From Streptomyces sp. NBC_01314 (lineage in GTDB: Bacteria > Actinomycetota > Actinomycetes > Streptomycetales > Streptomycetaceae): DNA of 64,000 nt. The stretch's first letter is position 1; each line of letters begins with the position of its first letter. The notes beneath the pieces were generated by a model that saw nothing but the letters and a program-made list of their open reading frames with translations, made no database searches and was not told the origin of the DNA. The translations under genes were made by a program, and so were the position numbers. This document shows, piece after piece, positions 51,226 to 59,791 of the stretch. Location: assembly GCF_041435215.1 (NCBI RefSeq), contig NZ_CP108394.1, positions 3,968,001 to 4,032,000 of the forward strand. Reading direction: 5' to 3'.

Positions 51226-52746
51226 ATGGCGCGTTTTTCACGGGGGGCGGCTCTGGCCGCGGCCGTGCTGCTGATCGCCGGCTGTAGCGGCGGCAGCGGC
51301 ACTGACGAGGGGGCGGCTGACGAACCGGACGACGGAAAGGCTTCGGCTTCTTCACCTGCGCCCCAAAAGCTCGACTGGGGGCGCTGCAAGGCCACTTCGG
51401 AGGGCCCTGCACCGGGCGGCGACTGGCAGTGCGCGACGCTGCAGGTGCCGCTGGACCACGCGAACCCGGACGACGGGACGATAGGGCTCGCGCTGATCCG
51501 CAGCAGGGCAACCGGCGACGCCGACGAACGAATCGGTTCCCTCCTGTTCAACTTCGGCGGGCCCGGTGGCTCCGGCGTGTCCATGCTGCCGTCGTACGCG
51601 GGACTCACGAGTGAACTGCACGAGCGGTACGACCTGGTGAGCTGGGATCCGCGCGGGGTGGCCGAGAGCGAAGGGGTGCGCTGCCGCAGCGACAAAAAGA
51701 TCCAGGCGGGCGAGTCGGTGGACGCGACACCGGACGACGCGACCGAGGAGACGGCCTTCTTCCAGGACGCGGCCGACTTCGGCGCGGGCTGCGAGAAGGA
51801 CGCGGGCAAGCTGCTGTCGCATGTGTCGACCACCGAGACCGCCCGCGACATGGACCTCGTGCGCCAGGCCCTCGGCGACGAGCAGATGCACTACTTCGGC
51901 ATCTCCTACGGCACCGAACTCGGCGGGGTCTACGCCCACCTGTTCCCCAAGAACGTGGGACACCTGGTCCTGGACGCGGTGGTCGATCCGACCGCCGACA
52001 CGGTGGGCCACGCGAAGAACCAGACCCTGGGCTTCCAGCGCGCCCTCGACAATTACCTGAAGTCCACGGGCCAGGATCCCCAGGAGGGCACTCGGAAGAT
52101 CGAGGGCCTGCTGGAGCGGATCGACGCCGAGCCGCTGGCGACGACGTCCGGCCGCGAGCTCACCCAGACACTGGCGACCACCGGCATCGTCCTGCCGCTC
52201 TACAGCGAGCAGAGCTGGCCCACGCTGACCAGCGCGCTCGACGCGGCCGAGGACGGCGACGGCACCGAGCTGCTCGCGCTGGCCGACGGGTACAACGAGC
52301 GTGACCCGTCGGGCAGCTACGGCACGACGACCCACTCCCAACGGGTCATATCGTGCTTGGACCAGAAGCAGCGACCGAGTCCGGAGGAGACGAAGAAGCT
52401 ACTGCCCGAGTTCCGGGACATCTCGCCCGTCTTCGGGGAGTTCCTGGGCTGGGACACCGCGGGGTGGTGCCACGACTGGCCGGTTCCGGGCCTGACGGAC
52501 TCACCGGAGGTGAGCGCACCAGGAGCGGCTCCCGTCCTCGTGGTCGGCAACACCGGGGACCCGGCGACGCCCTACGAGGGCGCGCGAAAGATGGCCGGGG
52601 AACTGGGCGAGGGCGTCGGCGTGATGCTCACCTGGGAGGGCGAGGGCCATGGCGCGTACGGCAGTGGCAGCAGCTGTGTCGACTCGACGGTGAACGCGTA
52701 TCTGCTGGAGGGGACGGTGCCGAAGGACGGCAAGGTCTGCACGTAG
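51226..52746 (+). CDS. Secreted S33-type aminopeptidase, second lipoprotein paralogue
   Basis: The product is 506 residues. The signal ends LLIAGC with the lipid Cys at 20; a Ser/Gly/Asp-rich tether follows. Catalytic motifs match the upstream paralogue: FNFGGPGGSGVSML, HYFGISYGTELGGVYAHLFPKNVG, VVGNTGDPATPYEGARKM and GEGHGAYGSG. The Ser, Asp and His are all in place. The duplication is old, since the N- and C-terminal parts have diverged while the catalytic core has not. It is followed by a strong hairpin shared with moeZ. Confidence 0.9.
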   Translation: MARFSRGAALAAAVLLIAGCSGGSGTDEGAADEPDDGKASASSPAPQKLDWGRCKATSEGPAPGGDWQCATLQVPLDHANPDDGTIGLALIRSRATGDADERIGSLLFNFGGPGGSGVSMLPSYAGLTSELHERYDLVSWDPRGVAESEGVRCRSDKKIQAGESVDATPDDATEETAFFQDAADFGAGCEKDAGKLLSHVSTTETARDMDLVRQALGDEQMHYFGISYGTELGGVYAHLFPKNVGHLVLDAVVDPTADTVGHAKNQTLGFQRALDNYLKSTGQDPQEGTRKIEGLLERIDAEPLATTSGRELTQTLATTGIVLPLYSEQSWPTLTSALDAAEDGDGTELLALADGYNERDPSGSYGTTTHSQRVISCLDQKQRPSPEETKKLLPEFRDISPVFGEFLGWDTAGWCHDWPVPGLTDSPEVSAPGAAPVLVVGNTGDPATPYEGARKMAGELGEGVGVMLTWEGEGHGAYGSGSSCVDSTVNAYLLEGTVPKDGKVCT

Positions 52747-52787
52747 GCCGGGACGGACTCCGACTCACTGCTGCACGGGTGGCAGTC

Positions 52788-52824
52788 GGGAGGGGCCCGG
52801 CACCGGTGGTGCCGAGCCCCTCCC
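52788..52824. terminator. Hairpin between peptidase 2 and moeZ
   Basis: GGGAGGGGC/GCCCCTCCC with an inner CGGCACC/GGTGCCG. The two stems are separated by a C/A mismatch. Convergent genes, so bidirectional. Confidence 0.85.
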
Positions 52825-52838
52825 TGGAAGGCGTGTGT

Positions 52839-54017
52839 CTAGTAGATCGGCTTGTTCGGCTCGATCTGGTTGACCCAGCCGATCACGCCGCCGCCGACGT
52901 GGACCGCGTCGGCGAAGCCCGCCGACTTCAGAACAGCGAGAACTTCCGCACTGCGGACACCCGTCTTGCAGTGCAGGACGATCTTCTTGTCCTGCGGAAG
53001 AGTCTCCAGGGCGGTGCCCATGAGGAACTCGTTCTTCGGGATCAGCTTGGCGCCCGGGATGGAGACGATCTCGTACTCGTTGATCTCGCGGACGTCGATG
53101 ATCTCGATGTTCTCGCCGTCGTCGATCCACTCCTTGAGCTGCTTGGGAGTGATCGTCGAGCCGGCCGCCGCCTCCTGGGCCTCCTCGGAGACGACGCCGC
53201 AGAAGGCCTCGTAGTCGATGAGCTCGGTGACGGTGGGGTTCTCGCCGCAGACCGCGCAGTTCGGGTCCTTGCGGACCTTGACCTGGCGGTACTGCATCTC
53301 CAGGGCGTCGTAGATCATCAGGCGACCGAGGAGCGGCTCGCCGATGCCCGCGAGGAGCTTGATGGCCTCGTTGACCTGGATGGAGCCGATGGACGCGCAC
53401 AGCACACCGAGGACGCCGCCCTCGGCGCAGGAGGGGACCATGCCCGGCGGCGGGGGCTCCGGGTAGAGGCAGCGGTAGCAGGGGCCGTGCTCGGCCCAGA
53501 AGACGGAGGCCTGGCCGTCGAAGCGGTAGATCGAGCCCCAGACGTACGGCTTGTTCAGCAGCACGGCCGCGTCGTTGACCAGGTAGCGGGTCGCGAAGTT
53601 GTCCGTGCCGTCGACGATCAGGTCGTACTGGCTGAAGATCTCCTTCACGTTCTCGGCCTCGAGGCGCTCTTCGTGGAGGATCACGTTCACGTACGGGTTG
53701 ATGCCGAGGACGGAGTCGCGCGCCGACGCGGCCTTGGAGCGGCCGATGTCGGCCTGGCTGTGAATGATCTGGCGCTGCAGATTCGACTCGTCCACCTCGT
53801 CGAACTCCACGATGCCGAGCGTCCCGACGCCCGCCGCGGCCAGGTACATCAGCGCCGGCGAGCCCAGGCCGCCGGCACCCACACAGAGCACCTTGGCATT
53901 CTTCAGCCGCTTCTGCCCGTCCATCCCCACGTCAGGGATGATCAGGTGGCGGGAGTACCTGCGAACCTCGTCTACGGTGAGCTCGGAAGCGGGCTCGACC
54001 AGGGGTGGCAGCGACAC
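52839..54017 (-). CDS. moeZ: MoeZ: E1-like adenylyltransferase with C-terminal rhodanese
   Basis: The product is 392 residues. The N-terminal MoeB/ThiF domain (~20-265) has VGAGGLGSPALMYLAAAGVG and DEVDESNLQRQ, with zinc pairs CYRCL and CAVCG. The C-terminal rhodanese (~290-392) has DVREINEYEIVSIPGA and the active-site loop HCKTGVRSAEV with the sulfur-carrying Cys. It activates sulfur-carrier proteins (MoaD, ThiS, CysO-type) by adenylation and sulfur transfer. The GTG at 54017 has GGAG 7 bases upstream. A SigR promoter precedes it and fits a role in supplying sulfur under thiol stress. Confidence 0.95.
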   Translation of the reverse strand: MSLPPLVEPASELTVDEVRRYSRHLIIPDVGMDGQKRLKNAKVLCVGAGGLGSPALMYLAAAGVGTLGIVEFDEVDESNLQRQIIHSQADIGRSKAASARDSVLGINPYVNVILHEERLEAENVKEIFSQYDLIVDGTDNFATRYLVNDAAVLLNKPYVWGSIYRFDGQASVFWAEHGPCYRCLYPEPPPPGMVPSCAEGGVLGVLCASIGSIQVNEAIKLLAGIGEPLLGRLMIYDALEMQYRQVKVRKDPNCAVCGENPTVTELIDYEAFCGVVSEEAQEAAAGSTITPKQLKEWIDDGENIEIIDVREINEYEIVSIPGAKLIPKNEFLMGTALETLPQDKKIVLHCKTGVRSAEVLAVLKSAGFADAVHVGGGVIGWVNQIEPNKPIY

Positions 54018-54061
54018 GGGGACTCCGTTGGTCGGTCAATCACTACAGTTGTTCTCCCCGT

Positions 54062-54087
54062 AACACTGCCACGCCCTCTTTCATTCC
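54062..54087 (-). promoter_or_regulatory. SigR-type promoter of moeZ
   Basis: Read leftward, GGAAT (54087-54083), exactly 18 bases, then GTT (54064-54062). The -35 element overlaps the last codons of the Spherulin-4 gene upstream. It starts transcription about 40 bases before the moeZ GTG. Confidence 0.88.
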
Positions 54088-54830
54088 GAGACACCCGTTC
54101 CAACCATCGAGACGATGTCGTCCCAGTAGCCGGGCATCGCCTCCCAGGGGTCGGTCCGGCCGCCGCGGTCCGTGCGGTCGGTGAAGTAGATCGTGGCGGC
54201 CCCCTGCCAGCGGGCGATGCGCAGCGCCTCGTCGAGGTGGCCGCGCGGGACACCGTGGACGAAATGGCAGAAGCGCTCGGGCGGATGGTCAGCGGTCCAC
54301 TCGGCCACCTGCGACCAGCGGTAGTCGTTCCAGGGACCGGAGAAGGTCACCAGTTGGTCGGCGGTCTCGACATATCCGGGGTGCGGGTGGGTGCCGTGGC
54401 CGAGGACGATGTGGCCGCCGCCGAGGAGCACGCGGAGCGCGTTGACCGTACGGCCGGTCTCGGGCAAGGCGCTGCGCTCGGTGGGGCAGCGATCCAGAAG
54501 GAAGCCGTCGATCCGGTACCAGTCGAGATAGCGGCGAGCGTCGGAGGCGATCTCGGCGAAGGTACGCGCCCCGTGGGTCAGGTCCAGGTGGCCGAGAACC
54601 CGGACGCCCGCGTTCCGCAGCCGTCCGGCGGCTTCCAGGCAGTGCGGGTCGGGGCGGGTGCCTGGCCCGTCGGAGACGTTCAGGACGACCCAGTGCAGAG
54701 GGGTGCGGGGACGGGTGAGTTCGCCCCATTCCAGTGGGGCGACGAGGGGGTGGGCATAGCCGGGGATGCCGAAGCCTAGGCGTAAGCCGGTGCTCGCGAT
54801 ACCGGACGGGGCGGGGGTCAGATACGGCAT
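54081..54830 (-). CDS. Spherulin-4 family glycoside hydrolase-like protein
   Basis: The product is 249 residues with the TIM-barrel plan of Spherulin-4/GH135-like proteins: RLGFGIPGYAHPL, PLHWVVLNVSDGPG, VRVLGHLDLTHG, YRIDGFLLDRCP with the acidic residue after the strand, and WQGAATIYFTDR. In fungi and bacteria the group cleaves galactosamine polymers (Sph3, PelA-like). No signal peptide is seen, so it may act in the cytosol or be exported by another route. The ATG lies 13 bases inside the epimerase gene, with GGAGG 4 bases upstream: translational coupling. Last gene of the polysaccharide operon. Confidence 0.8.
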   Translation of the reverse strand: MPYLTPAPSGIASTGLRLGFGIPGYAHPLVAPLEWGELTRPRTPLHWVVLNVSDGPGTRPDPHCLEAAGRLRNAGVRVLGHLDLTHGARTFAEIASDARRYLDWYRIDGFLLDRCPTERSALPETGRTVNALRVLLGGGHIVLGHGTHPHPGYVETADQLVTFSGPWNDYRWSQVAEWTADHPPERFCHFVHGVPRGHLDEALRIARWQGAATIYFTDRTDRGGRTDPWEAMPGYWDDIVSMVGTGVSE

Positions 54831-55777
54831 GCCGCCTCCATCCAGATGTCGGCGAGGGACTCCTCGAGGTTGATCCGGGGCCGCCAGCCGAGGCGGTCGC
54901 GGGCGGTGCGGACGTCGGCCTGCTGCCAGCTGCCGCAGCCGTCCGGGTAGGGGTAGGCGACGGGGGCCGCGTGGTCCGGTTCGGGGCGGGGGTGGCCGAT
55001 GGTGGGCCTGAGGGGGCCGGGTGGAGCGTCGAGTTCGTGGAGGGCGCCGCCGTAGCCGGCCACGCGGGCGAGGACGGCCGCGGCGTCGCGGAGGCGCACG
55101 GCGCGGCCCGAGCCGATGTTGATCACGCCTTGGGCCGCGGATAGGGAGGCGGCGTGGACGGCGCGTGCCACGTCCCGGACGTCGACGAAGTCGCGTTGGA
55201 CGCCGAGGCCGCCGAGCTTGAGTTCGCCGTCGCCGGACTGCATGGCGCGGCGCATCGCTTCGGCGAGGCGGCCCAGCGGGGAGCCGGCGGGTGTGCCGGG
55301 TCCGGCGGGCGAGAAGACGCGGAGGACCACGGCGTCCAGGCCGGAGCCGAGGACGAGTTCGGTGGCGGCGAGCTTGCTCACGCCGTAGGGGCCCCCTGGG
55401 CGGGGCACGGCGTCCTCGGCGGTGGAGGAGCCGGGCTGGCTGGGCCCGTATTCGGCACCGCAGCCGAGCTGCACCAGACGGGCCCCGCAGCCGCTGCGGC
55501 GCAGGGCCTCGCAGACGGTGGCGACGGCGACGGTGTTGTGCCGGGTGAGTTCGCGGGCGCCGCCGCGGGTGGCGCCCGCGCAGTTGACGACGACTCCGGG
55601 GTGGACGGCGTCCAGAAACCGGGTGAGCGCGCCGGGGCTGCCGGTGGCGAGGTCGAACCGTACGTCGGCGTCGTCGCCGCGGCCGAGTGCGGTGAGCTGC
55701 ACGGCCGGGTCGGCGAGCAGGCGTTCGGCGACGAAGCGGCCGAGATAGCCGTTGGCTCCGATCAGCAGGACCCTCAT
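54818..55777 (-). CDS. NAD-dependent nucleotide-sugar epimerase/dehydratase
   Basis: The product is 319 residues. The Rossmann motif is MRVLLIGANGYLGRFVAERLL, and GPYGVSKLAATELVLGS holds the catalytic Tyr-x3-Lys (GPYGVSK). RDFVDVRDVARAV and GVINIGSGRAVRLRD are typical of UDP-sugar epimerases such as GalE/UDP-GlcNAc 4-epimerase and of rhamnose reductases. Which sugar it makes cannot be read off. GGGAG is 7 bases before the ATG at 55777. It overlaps the Spherulin-4 gene at its 3' end. It likely supplies or trims a sugar nucleotide for the neighbouring glycosyltransferase. Confidence 0.88.
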   Translation of the reverse strand: MRVLLIGANGYLGRFVAERLLADPAVQLTALGRGDDADVRFDLATGSPGALTRFLDAVHPGVVVNCAGATRGGARELTRHNTVAVATVCEALRRSGCGARLVQLGCGAEYGPSQPGSSTAEDAVPRPGGPYGVSKLAATELVLGSGLDAVVLRVFSPAGPGTPAGSPLGRLAEAMRRAMQSGDGELKLGGLGVQRDFVDVRDVARAVHAASLSAAQGVINIGSGRAVRLRDAAAVLARVAGYGGALHELDAPPGPLRPTIGHPRPEPDHAAPVAYPYPDGCGSWQQADVRTARDRLGWRPRINLEESLADIWMEAACRI

Positions 55778-55974
55778 CGGGCGGCTCCCGGGGCGGGTTC
55801 TCCGGTTCGGGAGGTGATCATCTGGCGTTCTCCTTATGGGGTGTGCCGTGGGTGATGAGGTGGGGCCCGCGGTGTCGGCCCCGCGGGAGGGGACGGACGC
55901 CCGGGACGGAAGTCCCGCGCATCGGTCGGGCTCGGACTTCGCACGGCTGTGTACCGCCGTGCGAGGGCCGAGGG

Positions 55975-57519
55975 TCAGGTCTCCCCGGAGGGCAGGGCAT
56001 GGGCCGAGGCCCGGGTCAGCGTGCGGGTGGCGTGGACGAGCAGGGAGAGCGCGGCGGCGCCGCACATGAGGGCGGGGACGGCCCCGGCCCCCCAGGCGCC
56101 GGCGACGGTCCGGACAGGGACGGCCAGGAGGGAGCAGCCGGGCAGGCGGCTCGCGAAGACCGTGCCCAGCGCGAGCGCCTCGGCCAGGGCGGCTGCGCGG
56201 AGGGCGACGGCCGGGGCCTGGGCGAACCCGTGGGCGGTGAGCAGACGGGCGAGCAGGAGGAGAGCGCCGAGGGCACCCCCGCCGGCGTACCCGGCGGACT
56301 CGTCCAGAACCGCGCCGCACAGCGCGAGCAGGGTGACCAGGGCACCGAGGTGGAGCGCGAACACACCGAGGATCAGGGGTTGCACGGAGTCGGCGAACTC
56401 CGCGAGGCCTCGGCTGGCGGCGAGTTTGCGGCGGGCGCGTACGGACAGGAGGTGGGCGCACCAGATGGCGGGGGCGCAGGACAGGGCGAGCGCGAGTACG
56501 GGTGCGACGGCCAGGGACCAGAGGCCGTGGGGGCCGCCGTCGAGACCGGCGGCGAGCAGGCCGTCGCCGAGAAGGGCGTACGCGATCAACCAGCAGGCCC
56601 AGGCGCGGGTACGGCCCGCCATGTCCGCCGGGACGCGCAGTGGGCCCCGGGCGAGAGCCACACGGAGGCCGAGTGCCACCGCGAGGGCGCCGAGGCCGGC
56701 GGCCAAGAGACGGGTTTGGCCGTCGGTGAGGCGTACTCCGACGACGGTCGCCGCGCAGAGGGCGCCGGGCAGGAGGGCGAGCACGGCCCAACCGCCGCGT
56801 GCGCCGGGCGCGCCCGGTACCGGCTCGCGCTCCGTGGACTCCTCCCCGTCACGCGACACACGCGCGTACATCTCCTCGGCGAGCGAGAACACGTCCCGGT
56901 GCCGGAAGCGGGCAGCCGTACGGTCGGTCACCCCGTGCGCCTCCAGCCCGGCGGCGATCTCCAAGGAATCCACCGCCCGTTCGCAGAGGTCCCGGTGCCG
57001 GTGCATCAGAGCCTTCACGGGGTCGACCTCACCTTGTCGGGGGGCCGACTCGGGTGCGGCTGGGGCGGGGTCGTGGTCGCCCTGCCGGAGGGGCGGGGCG
57101 GGCAGACCGACGAGGTCATGTGATGGCAGGAGGTCGGCCGGAGTCATGGCATCCAGCAGGGGCTTCAAACCGGGCGATCCCTTGACGCCGGGCTCACCGG
57201 ACAGCCTTCCCGGGCCCGGGTCGCCCGACCGCTCCGCCGAACGCGCCGCGCTCGCCTCAACCGACCCACCGGGTTTGGCCGATCCGCCGGGTCCGGCCGA
57301 CCCACCGGATACGTCCGACGCACTACAGGGTCCTTCCGACCCGCCGAGCCCGTCCGACGCACCACGGGGTCCTTCCGACCCGCCGAGCCCGTCCGACCTA
57401 TTCGGTCCGGCCACGCGGTCGAGTCGATCCACGCGGTTCAGTCCGTCCACTCGGTCCATGACGTCCGAGCGCTCCAACCCGTCGAACCCATCCAGCCCGT
57501 CCAACCGCAGCTCGCTCAT
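55975..57519 (-). CDS. Polytopic membrane protein of the polysaccharide operon
   Basis: The product is 514 residues. The first ~230 are cytosolic and repetitive (RVDGLNRVDRLDRVAG and two copies of SDGLGGSEGP), then a folded helix set (RHRDLCERAVDSLEIAAGLE). Eight or nine membrane helices follow (~235-500), among them LWSLAVAPVLALALSCAPAI and VQPLILGVFALHLGALVTLLAL. The ATG at 57519 overlaps the glycosyltransferase stop (ATGA). Position suggests a polymer export or synthase partner. It could be a PelG-like protein, but I see fewer helices than PelG and would not name it. Confidence 0.75.
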   Translation of the reverse strand: MSELRLDGLDGFDGLERSDVMDRVDGLNRVDRLDRVAGPNRSDGLGGSEGPRGASDGLGGSEGPCSASDVSGGSAGPGGSAKPGGSVEASAARSAERSGDPGPGRLSGEPGVKGSPGLKPLLDAMTPADLLPSHDLVGLPAPPLRQGDHDPAPAAPESAPRQGEVDPVKALMHRHRDLCERAVDSLEIAAGLEAHGVTDRTAARFRHRDVFSLAEEMYARVSRDGEESTEREPVPGAPGARGGWAVLALLPGALCAATVVGVRLTDGQTRLLAAGLGALAVALGLRVALARGPLRVPADMAGRTRAWACWLIAYALLGDGLLAAGLDGGPHGLWSLAVAPVLALALSCAPAIWCAHLLSVRARRKLAASRGLAEFADSVQPLILGVFALHLGALVTLLALCGAVLDESAGYAGGGALGALLLLARLLTAHGFAQAPAVALRAAALAEALALGTVFASRLPGCSLLAVPVRTVAGAWGAGAVPALMCGAAALSLLVHATRTLTRASAHALPSGET

Positions 57520-59570
57520 CGCGCCCCCTCCCCCGCGGGCACCGGCTCCCCGGCCGCGGTGCCCGGAGACCTCTCCGTAGCCCGAACCCGATCCGAGGCC
57601 AACGCCGAAGCCGAAGCCGAAGCCGTGGCAGCTTTCGCCGCCGGAACCGCAGCAGTCGCAGGACCCTGCGCCGGGTCAGATGGAGAACGCGGTGCCGAGC
57701 CAGGTGCAGGAGCCGAAGCCGGCGTCGTGACCGGCACCGATGCCGTGGCTCGCCCGGGCGTCGTCGCTCGCACAGGCGCGCCGAGGGCCCACTGCGGCCG
57801 CCCGACGGCACCCCCGCCGAGGCCCGCGACACCGGCGACCCCCGCGATTCCTGCCACACCGGCGACCCCCGCGACCCCGAGGCCCCCCGCCACCAGCCGG
57901 GAATCGGTCCAGCGGCCGGGCACCCGGGCCTCGGCGGGGGTCCCGAAGGGCAGTGGTTCGCCGGTGGCGTCGAGGACGACTCTGCGTACCGGGGCGTGGG
58001 AAACGACCTCAAGGTAGATGCCACGAAATGCCGCGACGTTCTGTTCCACCGTGAAGAGTTCGAGGGCGCGTGCGCGGGCGGCTGCGCCCAGGCGCGCACG
58101 GCGCCCGGGTTCCCGCAGCAGCGCCACGCACGCTTCGGCCAGCGCCCGCGGATTGCGCGGCGGGACGACGAGGCCCGTGCCGCCGATGACCTCCACGACG
58201 GCGCCCACGTCGGTGGAGACCGTCGGCCGGGCGCAGAACATGGCTTCGACCAGGCTGATCGGAAAGCCCTCGACGACGCTGGACAACACGACCACCGCAC
58301 CCGCCGCGTAGGCCTCGGCAAGGTCGGGGACGGCCGGGTCGCCGATCTCCTCGAAGGAGACGGGGTTGTCGCCGACCGCGTGGACGCCGTCCGCCTCGTC
58401 GGGGAAGAGCTGTGCGGCCAGGCCTTTGCAGTGGCCCAGATAGGCGGTGGCTTCGGACCCCGCTGCCGCTCCGACGATCCTGAGTCGCGCCTTGGGCTCC
58501 GCCCGGCGGATCTCGGCGAAGGCGTGCAGCAGGGAGATCAGGTCCTTGGCGGGCTCGATACGGCCGACCCAGACCAGCGTGTACGGATCCGCGCACTCCG
58601 GTGACTCGCCCACCTCCGCGAAGCGGGCGGCGTCCATACCGGGGTAGACCGTCCGGATCCTGGCGCGGTCGGCGCCGCAGCGCTCCTGCCAGCGCCGGGC
58701 GTGGGTGTTGCCGGGGGTGAGGCAGGCGGCCTGCCGGTAGACCTCGGCGGTCAGTCGCCGGTGGAAGGCCGCGAGCAGGGCGCGCACCGGCGCCTCGCCC
58801 GAGGCCCCGAGGTAGTGCGCCCGCAGCGGCACACCGTACTCCGTGACGAGCAGCGGAACCCCGTGGAAGTGCCGCGCCAACAGCCCCGGAAGCGCGGCCG
58901 AGCCGCCCGCCGCCGCGTGGCACAGGTCGACCGAGCCGAGTCCGTCGTCCTCGTACCAGTCGAGTGAGAGGGGGCGCAGGGCGCGTTCGAGATGTGCGGC
59001 GACGGTCAGCAGATCCGGTACGCGGGCCTCGCGCGCCCCTCGCAGTGCGCCCGGCGCGCGACAAGCGCGCTCCAGTGTGCGCACGGCGACCTCGGAGCGC
59101 AGCGCGCCGACCAGTCCACCCTCGTCGCGGCCCAGCTCGGCAAGCCCGTACAGCGCGTTGCCGAAACGGTCCGCCTCGACGTCGGCCCCACCTTCGGAAG
59201 GCTCCCCTGCCCCGCCGGACCGGCTGGACCCGTCGAGCAACCCGGCCCCACCAGCGACACCGCGGACCGGGCCCACTCCGCCCGAGGACACCGACGCCAC
59301 CAGTTCGCCGTACGCCTCAGCGAAGCGCCTCCGCGCCCGGCGTCCGTGGACGACCCCGTCGTCCTCCGCCGTCCACAGCGGTGCCGTACGGACCCGGCTG
59401 ACCTGCGGCGGCAGCGGGATCCAGCCCTCATCCTCCTGTCGCTCGCTCCGGCTGAGCGCGTAGATGTCGAACTCGTGTCGCTCCAGCCCACGTACGAGTC
59501 GGTCGCACCAGAGCCTGGCGTCACCGCTCACATACGGATAGCCACCCTCCGTAAGCAGTCCGATGCGCAC
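57516..59570 (-). CDS. DUF3492/GT4 glycosyltransferase (PelF type)
   Basis: The product is 684 residues. The N-terminal DUF3492 region starts VRIGLLTEGGYPYVSGDARLWCDRL, the signature start of PelF-type enzymes, then VTEYGVPLRAHYLG. The GT4 catalytic domain follows: NTHARRWQERCGA, VYPGMDAARF, LVWVGRIEPAKDLISLLHAFA and VVEGFPISLVEAMFCARPTVSTDVGAVVEVI with the EGFPISLVE nucleotide-binding Glu. A low-complexity C-terminus (~560-684) has GVAGVAGVAG and ASASASAL runs. The GTG at 59570 starts the conserved domain; the ATG at 59675 would add 35 basic residues. First gene of the operon. Confidence 0.88.
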   Translation of the reverse strand: MRIGLLTEGGYPYVSGDARLWCDRLVRGLERHEFDIYALSRSERQEDEGWIPLPPQVSRVRTAPLWTAEDDGVVHGRRARRRFAEAYGELVASVSSGGVGPVRGVAGGAGLLDGSSRSGGAGEPSEGGADVEADRFGNALYGLAELGRDEGGLVGALRSEVAVRTLERACRAPGALRGAREARVPDLLTVAAHLERALRPLSLDWYEDDGLGSVDLCHAAAGGSAALPGLLARHFHGVPLLVTEYGVPLRAHYLGASGEAPVRALLAAFHRRLTAEVYRQAACLTPGNTHARRWQERCGADRARIRTVYPGMDAARFAEVGESPECADPYTLVWVGRIEPAKDLISLLHAFAEIRRAEPKARLRIVGAAAGSEATAYLGHCKGLAAQLFPDEADGVHAVGDNPVSFEEIGDPAVPDLAEAYAAGAVVVLSSVVEGFPISLVEAMFCARPTVSTDVGAVVEVIGGTGLVVPPRNPRALAEACVALLREPGRRARLGAAARARALELFTVEQNVAAFRGIYLEVVSHAPVRRVVLDATGEPLPFGTPAEARVPGRWTDSRLVAGGLGVAGVAGVAGIAGVAGVAGLGGGAVGRPQWALGAPVRATTPGRATASVPVTTPASAPAPGSAPRSPSDPAQGPATAAVPAAKAATASASASALASDRVRATERSPGTAAGEPVPAGEGAR

Positions 59571-59791
59571 GTGTGCACCCCCGATCTCCCGTTTGAGAAG
59601 CCACCGTTCACCCGGCGGCTCGCAGCGGGACGAACGTATGCGGACGAGGCGGTGGTGCGACGGACGGTTGTCCATCGCACCACCAAAAGGGGTGAACGGT
59701 CGTAACTTTCCCTAGCGGTACGCGTTTTGTCGCGCTAAGGGATCACTCGATCACGCCTCGTCAGCTCGCGTGGGTCACGCCCGGGCTCGCG

